A DNA stretch of 64,000 nt. Source: Bryoerythrophyllum caledonicum. Lineage: Eukaryota > Streptophyta > Bryopsida > Pottiales > Pottiaceae. The stretch covers positions 36,258,199-36,322,198 of the forward strand of contig OZ020516.1 of assembly GCA_963971425.1 (NCBI GenBank), written 5' to 3'. This document shows, in pieces, positions 57,690-64,000 of the stretch. Positions within the stretch are counted from its first letter, which is position 1. Each line of letters opens with the position of its first letter. The translations under genes were made by a program, and so were the position numbers. The notes beneath the pieces are model-generated. The model was given only the letters and a program-made list of their open reading frames with translations. It was not told the DNA's origin and searched no databases.

Positions 57690-59635
57690 ATTTTTCCAAA
57701 TGTTATTGAAGGACCAAATTTAGAGTTGATGGTTGAAACAAGAGGGGAACACTCTATTATGGCCACATGAGTGAGTGCAACATTGCGGAAATATGAAGCT
57801 GTAATTGTGAAGATGATTGAAAATGATTCTTTTCGAGAAGCAAGGACTGAGATTTTGATTGTGAATGATTCCATCACTAAGTTAAATGTGGTATTACTAA
57901 ATGGTGGAACTAGGCGTTCTAATCATACTGATGCCTTTGACTTCATTAAGAAGGTGAGGGACCTATTTTGTAATTAAATATTTATAATCATTCATTTTAT
58001 TTTTGTATCATTAATTCTTATTTTTGTTGTTCTTCTAGATTGCCCATAGATGGAGTAATTTCTCTGAAGGCATACCAATGGAGTCAAATATTTGTCCAAC
58101 AATAGATTTGTTAATTACTGATGTGCCTGAGAATTTGTCAATCCCTGGTATTTTAGTACCACCATTTTCTATTCCATTGTGGAATGTGCTCCAAGAGTCG
58201 TATTTCCATGACATTTTTGAAGTTATTGATGACAATGTACATGATGATGGAGCGTTCATTCTTTTCTTCCTTGATGACAATGATTTGCGCATGGAAATAG
58301 CTGGTTTTTGTCAAACTTATCATTTCAAGGTATACAAGGACTCGTGGGGATTCAATGGAATTCCTTCAACTTCACCTGCGGACCACACTCAAACGGTATA
58401 AAATCTCAACTCATGTCTTACTGCAATCTATGATTTTGGTAGTTTTATGCAAATTATGGGTTTTTATTCTTTGTTTTTCTTGCGGACATGTCGGTTTTGG
58501 GTTGTATTGTTGTTAGGTATTACCCTAAAAATTCTATGGCAAAGAAGTCTTTGTTCAAATTTAATCCAGATCCTAAATTACTTGACCTTGGCATAAATTT
58601 ATATGATGATGGGGCTCTTACAAATTATATTGACTTTAAGAATTAGAAAATGAATGGAAACATTCTTTGGAGACGTAGCCGTGAAAAACATTTGTGCATG
58701 TTCCAGCAATTCATTGAAGCATGTACCAAATCTGAAGACATTGTGGTAGACTTTTTTGCCTCCACTGGTAAGTATATCAACCTCATGATTTTTTAATTCT
58801 ATTCCTTTTACATTAACTTCATTATGGCCATGTTTGTAAAATTGAGACATTTCACAAAGTTTGAGACTTCCATCCCTACTAGTGTCAAGTCCAAAGTCAC
58901 TCATTTTAGACTCTGAAATGTCTCAATTTAATGAATATGGCCATCATTCAAGTTTTTTTGTTTCATATTAATATGGATTTTTATTTTCATGACATGTAAC
59001 GCTGCTTGAGCTTGCATTAATTCTGGAAGGCATTATCTCGGATTTGAGGAGGTTCTTTAGCTGCTTGTATCCGTCAAGCAACCAAGTCTACCGTCAAGTG
59101 CATCTAAAAAGAGTCTGCTTCTGAATTTGGAAAATTTGGATTTTCTAATGCTAGTTTCTCGGATGTTGGAATTATACAAGCTCCAAAGCGGCGCCGACCA
59201 AATATGTAAGTTGGAGTAAGATACAAATCATTTCAACTTCAATCATATTTAAGTTTTGATATATTTTTCCTTCGACTACTCATGATGAATTGTTTGTTTT
59301 TCTAAACTCAATCAACCTAGATTGATGGTTTTATTATCTTGTGATTGTAGGTCTTCCATGGAATTACTATCTCCAAAACCTCCCTTCTTTGCACGATCAA
59401 AGTTCTATCCCAGCCCCCTAAACCTTACATTCTTCCATCATATATTCAACCATTAATAACAACACTTGTTGCACAACCTGCTCCTCCAAGTTTCACATGT
59501 AGTCCTGCAGTATACCTCTTTGCAAGCGCAAAATATGTTGATGACCATGCCAAAGAAGATGCATGTGAGTCTTCTAGCAATGACAATGAGCCTAGCAATA
59601 CTAATCTCAGCAGTGATAGTAATATGTGTTGATTT
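57690..59635 (+). pseudogene. Intron-containing amino-methyltransferase-like gene remnant
   Basis: Apparent exons: about 57690-57953, 58039-58395, about 58517-58768, about 58995-59200, about 59350-59631. Junctions have GT/AG (GAAG|GTGAGG, TTCTAG|ATT, ACTG|GTAAGT). The translation shows a degenerate motif-IV-like IDLLITDVPEN (DPPY position changed to DVPE), a strand FILFFLDDNDLRMEIAGF, then motif I DIVVDFFASTG, split by an intron and followed by ACINSGRHYLGFEE. Order IV before I fits beta-class N4-cytosine/N6-adenine DNA methyltransferases. A basic KRRRPN and an acidic Ser-rich tail end the frame. In-frame stops in the first, third and fourth exons and a one-base phase conflict show decay. Confidence 0.55.
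58824..58944 (+). mobile_element. 120-bp MITE, copy 2 (in a methyltransferase-remnant intron)
   Basis: ATGGCCAT...AAATTGAGACATTTCAC to TGAAATGTCTCAATTTAATGAATATGGCCAT. Inverted copy of 27183-27304, with about 30-bp inverted ends. Confidence 0.85.
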
Positions 59636-59639
59636 GAAT

Positions 59640-60420
59640 ATCCATATATTGTTTTCAGTGGATTCTAATAATTATCCACTAACATAAAGTGGTGAGACTA
59701 AAAGGGTAACTACTTGCATGCTTTTTGATTTACTTGGTTGGTTACAATTGAAATGAGGCGCTTCTAATGTGACCAAACAATGTGCTAATTGACCTCGTCA
59801 TTATATGACCAACATGTCTAACTCAATAATCAAACTCTAATAATTTAATATTTATACATGTTTATTAAATAATTTTAAATATATGATTAAAATATATGAT
59901 TCAACTCTAATCAAACTCTGAATGACACGTTCGAACAAGTTTAGTTAAATCATTTTAATAAACATGTCATGTCTCAATATGATATTTTATCATGAAATTG
60001 ACATGTTTGTATACTTGAAATGATAATATAACTTCATCAACTACAGAATGACGTCAATCCTATTTTTTAATTTGTCTACAATATTATATAGCCTTTGTGA
60101 CAAAAAATTATATTTTTATAGTTGATTTAAAAGAAATACCACGGTAATAGGGGATCTTTTACCTTCCAATTATTGTTCTCACTCTTCAACTGTAAATATA
60201 CATTAAAAGTATGCTAGAATGGAAAACATTCAACTTTTCTAAAAATAAACCACGATAATAGGCGCCATTCAATTCAATAAGTCCACCTAAGCAATTAAAA
60301 GTCTGCTCTCTTATTCCGCTCACCGCCCTCCGCTCTCCGTTCACCGCTCATATACGAGCTTTTCCCCACCTAGAATATACAGCAATTAAAACTACGCAAT
60401 TCAATGACTCTTTTAGAAAC
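59640..60420. other. AT-rich spacer, no gene seen
   Basis: Low-complexity AT-rich DNA. A short CCGCTC/CACCGC-rich tract lies at 60318-60350. Confidence 0.5.
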
Positions 60421-60429
60421 GACATCAAT

Positions 60430-61627
60430 AATTTTTGTTGTTTCGGGTTAAAGATTGGCTTCAACTGCCACCTGATGTCTCGGAGCTCGCCTGAGAAGCC
60501 TCGTAAGATGCGTCTTTAGCAACTCTGGTTGCCGCTCTAAAAATCCAATTGCAGAAGTTGTGATGAGGGCCCGCGTCTACTTTGTTGGCCGCTTCGTTGT
60601 CTATATTCTACATGTGTCGTCGTGTTTCGAGCAAGAACTCATCTCCTTCCTCCCGGCGGGGCTTTCTATCTCGGACCGGAAATAGCTCCTCTTCATCATT
60701 GGATAGCGCCCTCATCGGTGCTTCAATCCTTTGCACGTACTTTTCCACGACGGATTCTTCCATAAACGGGCTGACCATCGCACACTCAAGATCTTCTATC
60801 TAGTCTACAATGATCCGGTTCATGCGGTTCATGAATGTTGTCATGGCAACCTCTTGGGTGGCGGTTCCTTCCATGCTCCCCCTTGCAAAATGCAATGTTG
60901 CCGCCTCCTCCAGCTTCATGAGGACCTTAGCGCGACCAATGATAGTGTTATCATACCTTCCCCGTTGGACCCCCGTGATATAATTATTGTCTTCTGGCAT
61001 AGGTGATTGCGATGCCGAAAACCTGAAGAACCGGTCACTCCTCGCACCAGTGGCTACCAAAGTTTCTGCAAAATAATTCTCATAGTCCTGGATCGTTCAA
61101 TGCTCATGCTTGGGTCTCAACCTTGAATTCATTGGTAATCCAAAATTGCGGATCCATATGCTCAAATTGATACAACCAGTGCCTTCAAAGGCTCAAGTCC
61201 CAATTCATTGAATGACCCAAGTACTTGTAATTGACAAATGCTGGAATTTGCCCAACACGTTATATAGGTAGTCAAGTTGATAATTTTGGAGTGTCACGGC
61301 ATCCAAGGAGCGCTTCATATCGCTGGCGCTCGTGTTACATAACAATGCTCGAAGTAATAGCCTACGTTGAGCTTGTTGTTATTCTTTTCCTTCAACTTCG
61401 TAATGAGTGCCCAATTCATCACCGTGGCTGAGAGAGCCGACGAGGTTGAAGGTGAATTCATCACCATCAGTGCGTCTAGCTCGTTCACACGCTTCTGCTT
61501 TCCTCGCGCAACTAGCTTGTTCACTGCTCCTTCTCTGCCCATTTCTGCCAATGTTTTTCCCCTCTCCGAGATGATAATGGACGCTACCTTCTCCAAGGTT
61601 GCATGTGAAGGATCAACCTCTCATTAA
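60430..61627 (-). pseudogene. Decayed minus-strand coding sequence, unrecognised
   Basis: Segment 1 (61627-61315): GKTLAEMGREGAVNKLVARG, followed by MVMNSPSTSSALSATVMNWA. Segment 2 (about 61065-60430): one frame with only three stops across 210 codons, containing RFFRFSASQSPMPEDNNYIT, HFARGSMEGTATQEVAMTTF and ESVVEKYVQRIEAPMRALSN. The even codon-like composition and higher GC than the flanks support former coding. Sense-strand frames here are shadows. No domain is recognised. A captured host gene or transposon accessory gene are both possible. Confidence 0.4.
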
Positions 61628-61629
61628 CA

Positions 61630-63715
61630 TTGGCAACCATGTATAAGTTCAATGCATGTAACTCTTATTATACGTCGGCAATTAGGGTTTTGAGTGTTTG
61701 CAACTAGGGTTTTTAGATTTTTGGGTGATCCTATAGAGATTTTGGGCGTTTTTTGAAGAGCTCTTTGCCTAGGATTTTGTGGGTTCTTTTTGGATTTAGC
61801 TCTCCACGAGGGTGTCGAGCAAATTTCAATTAGGATTGGTGGAAGTAGCCATCTGCAGCAGCCAGTTGAGAGCACCGACAGCGAGGCCGACAGCCAGAGT
61901 TTGTGGATCTATAAAAAATCAGGGTTTAAAGAGCACCTTTGTGCACTCTCCCACTCAGGATTTTTGGGCCATTTTGGGCCTTGATCTTCTCAAGAAACAG
62001 TAACAACCACTCACCAGCCAGCCATCAAATACAACTAACTATGACCCGCAGACGGCCATCAGAGTTTTGCAGCACTTCTCCCAGCATCTGGTAGCCACAG
62101 ATCTGTCGCGAGCCATCAACAATAGTTACTCTTACGTTTTCTAGATGCCCTTTTATTTGAGTTGTTGACATTGAGAGAAATTTTATTGACGTTTAGCGGA
62201 GTTTTGTGAACGCTTGCTAAAGTTTGGTTGAAGATTTGTGGGGTTGTACATATTTTCCAACCATTATGTTGGGTCTTGGCAATCGGGAGAGCTGTTCGCC
62301 ACAATGACCACCAACAGTTAGCAACCTCCGAACCACTGGCCTAAAATCTACCGCCTAGCATGCCAAACCACTGGCGCCGCACAACAGTAACTGCTCGAGG
62401 GATGTTGAACCGATGAAAGTAGTTGTCACACAATTGGCACCAGTTGAAGCCACAGTAGCGGCGTCAACTGCGCAATTCGAGCACTTGATGTTTAGTTGGT
62501 GGTGCAGTTTGGACGGCATCATGCATGCCCACTAGAGGTGAACGGGCGAGAGGTGCAACAAACCAGAGGAGTAGGAGTAGCAATCTCCTAGAGGGACAAA
62601 GACAAGGTGGGTCTTTGGATGGTGGCTATGGAGAAATGTTTGGTAGAAGACCGGAGGGTTTTCAGAATGTCCGATATGAGAGCTAATATGATCCTGGGTT
62701 TTAATTTTGGATCCATTTGATTGACCACCTTGGTGGAGTAGCCAGTTCTAATTGTCTCAAGTTGTAGCAACATGAATAACAACCGGACAATCCACTGCCC
62801 AAGGTAATTTGACCAAATCCAGATATGTGGAAGAATGTGCTATATCGAATATGACTAGTAGACAATTGGGAGACATCTTTGACGATCCAGCTACCACCTA
62901 GAGGAGCGGAGTGCTCTAGCTTCCAAAGGAAGATAGTCCACCATTGTTGAGGTAAGTTTCCCATCTGGTTGATTGAAATTTTGGTTGGAATCAAATATAA
63001 GGAATTTTATTTTATTTTCTTGTAAAAATGTGTTCATTGTAATCGGACAAGGGAAAATGCTACCGGGAAGTACTAGATTAGTAAAGGGATTGGACAGTAA
63101 TTAACCAACCAGATATAACAAAAAAAGGAGATAATCAAATTAAAAATGAAAAAAATGTATGTAGAAGAGTAGAGTAAAGGGAAAAATTTGAAATTGGACA
63201 AAAAGAAGGGATTGGCTAGAAGCAATGGACCAATGGAAGGCTGTATGGTAACTAACGAATCCAAGAAATATGAAAAATGAAAAATGTGTATATATGTGAT
63301 AGAAATCGAAGGGAAGAAATGAATCCACACTAATGGAAAGAAGTTAGGGCAATAACTGAACCTAAACCTGTGAGAATTAGGTGAATATTAGAAAGGAATT
63401 TGGCAAATGAGCTGGAATCTATAATACACAAAATTAAAATTAAAATTTAGAAAAAAGTCGGATTTTTTTCAAAATTGTACCTTTAATGGAGTTAGAGTAG
63501 ATATGTGTTGAGACTCGGGCACTGGCCACATTAACTAGTTAGGGTTCTACTTTCCAACCTCGTGCGCTATTTTCATTGAGGAGTCGTTGGTATTTATTTG
63601 TCACTTGAAAATAACCAACCCCTTCTAGAATCATATGATACCCCTTGAAATCTCTCTAAACACACATCTAACCTTACAAACCATCTTTTGAGATCGAGCC
63701 TTGTGGCTCTCGTTG
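61630..63715. other. No gene recognised
   Basis: Moderate-GC DNA from 61.6 to 62.6 kb with short frames on both strands, then AT-rich DNA. No repeat or RNA gene identified. Confidence 0.45.
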
Positions 63716-63890
63716 GTCCTTGGTTCCTGGTTACTGGTTACATAGTGTCTACCCTCCATAGAGAGGAGTAGTTCCATACTGCTAAACCTATATTCGATGG
63801 ACATGGATTAAGTGGTGGAACAAACAGACACTTTATCCAATCCAGCCCCATTCGAAGACCGGAATTCTTCTTCTTCTTTATTTATTTGTC
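63716..63890 (+). repeat. SAC-upstream repeat, copy 3
   Basis: GGTTACTGGTTACATAGTGTCTACCCTCCATAGAG, GAGTAGTTCCATACTGCTAAA, GGACATGGATTAAGTGGTGGAACAAACAGACACTTTATCCAA and GAAGACCGGAATTCTTC match copies 1 and 2 in order. The copy extends as far as the stretch that precedes the SAC coding region in copy 2. Confidence 0.75.
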
Positions 63891-64000
63891 TATTGTGCAA
63901 TTGTGGTGGGTGAAAATATATCATTATAATATGTGAATTCTATGTATTCTATGTATTCTATGACCTCCAAATGAAAGATGTTAGTTGAAGAATCTTCAAT

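Noticed and set aside
1..64000. tRNA, rRNA and CRISPR loci
   Set aside because: No cloverleaf with conserved A/B boxes, rRNA core sequence or spaced direct repeats was recognised on reading; a dedicated scan was not possible.

Overview
This window looks like nuclear DNA of a land plant. It holds two recognisable spliced host genes of plant-specific type: a SAC-domain phosphoinositide phosphatase of the RHD4/SAC7 group (+ strand, 3.85-10.2 kb, 20 exons) and a PIP2-type plasma-membrane aquaporin (- strand, 41.4-43.4 kb, 4 exons). The rest is AT-rich, intron-like or repeat-derived DNA full of decayed transposons. Tc1-type DD34E transposons and an apparent non-LTR element with a restriction-like endonuclease are unusual for a flowering plant, so a non-seed plant (bryophyte, lycophyte or fern) seems likelier. 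The sequence alone cannot settle this.

Layout. 0-3.8 kb: edge of a broken minus-strand gene, a GC-rich inverted-repeat element, a minisatellite, the 3' end of a non-LTR retrotransposon, and two copies of a repeat that runs up to the first SAC exon. 3.85-10.2 kb: the SAC gene. One of its introns has U12-type AT-AC signals, and five of its introns carry six copies of one MITE family. 11.39-13.01 kb: a nearly complete Tc1-like element. 14-17.4 kb: decayed minus-strand coding remnants and palindromes. 17.4-21.7 kb: AT-rich, no gene seen. 21.7-30.1 kb: a composite, probably transposon-derived block with a decayed gene carrying SKT / DNK / GHTHxDID motifs, interrupted by about 4.5 kb of retroelement-like DNA, and ending in a roughly 125-bp tandem array. 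31.2 kb: a Harbinger-type MITE. 34.8-38.2 and 46.1-49.9 kb: two related foldback-like Tc1 elements. Each has about 945-bp inverted arms built from five ~185-bp modules around a decayed DD34E transposase. 41.4-43.4 kb: the aquaporin. 53.8-54.4 kb: second copy of a MITE family with terminal hairpins. 55.6-57.5 kb: Ty3-like gag/protease remnant. 57.7-59.6 kb: intron-containing remnant of an amino-methyltransferase-like gene. 60.4-61.6 kb: decayed minus-strand coding sequence.

The two host genes are functionally unrelated: phosphoinositide turnover on internal membranes, and water transport at the plasma membrane. The most striking content is the transposon biology. The foldback Tc1 pair has arms far better preserved than the transposase inside, which suggests mobilisation or arm maintenance in trans. 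Nested insertions (a CACTA MITE inside one copy, empty in the other) and a rearranged duplicated flank allow relative dating.
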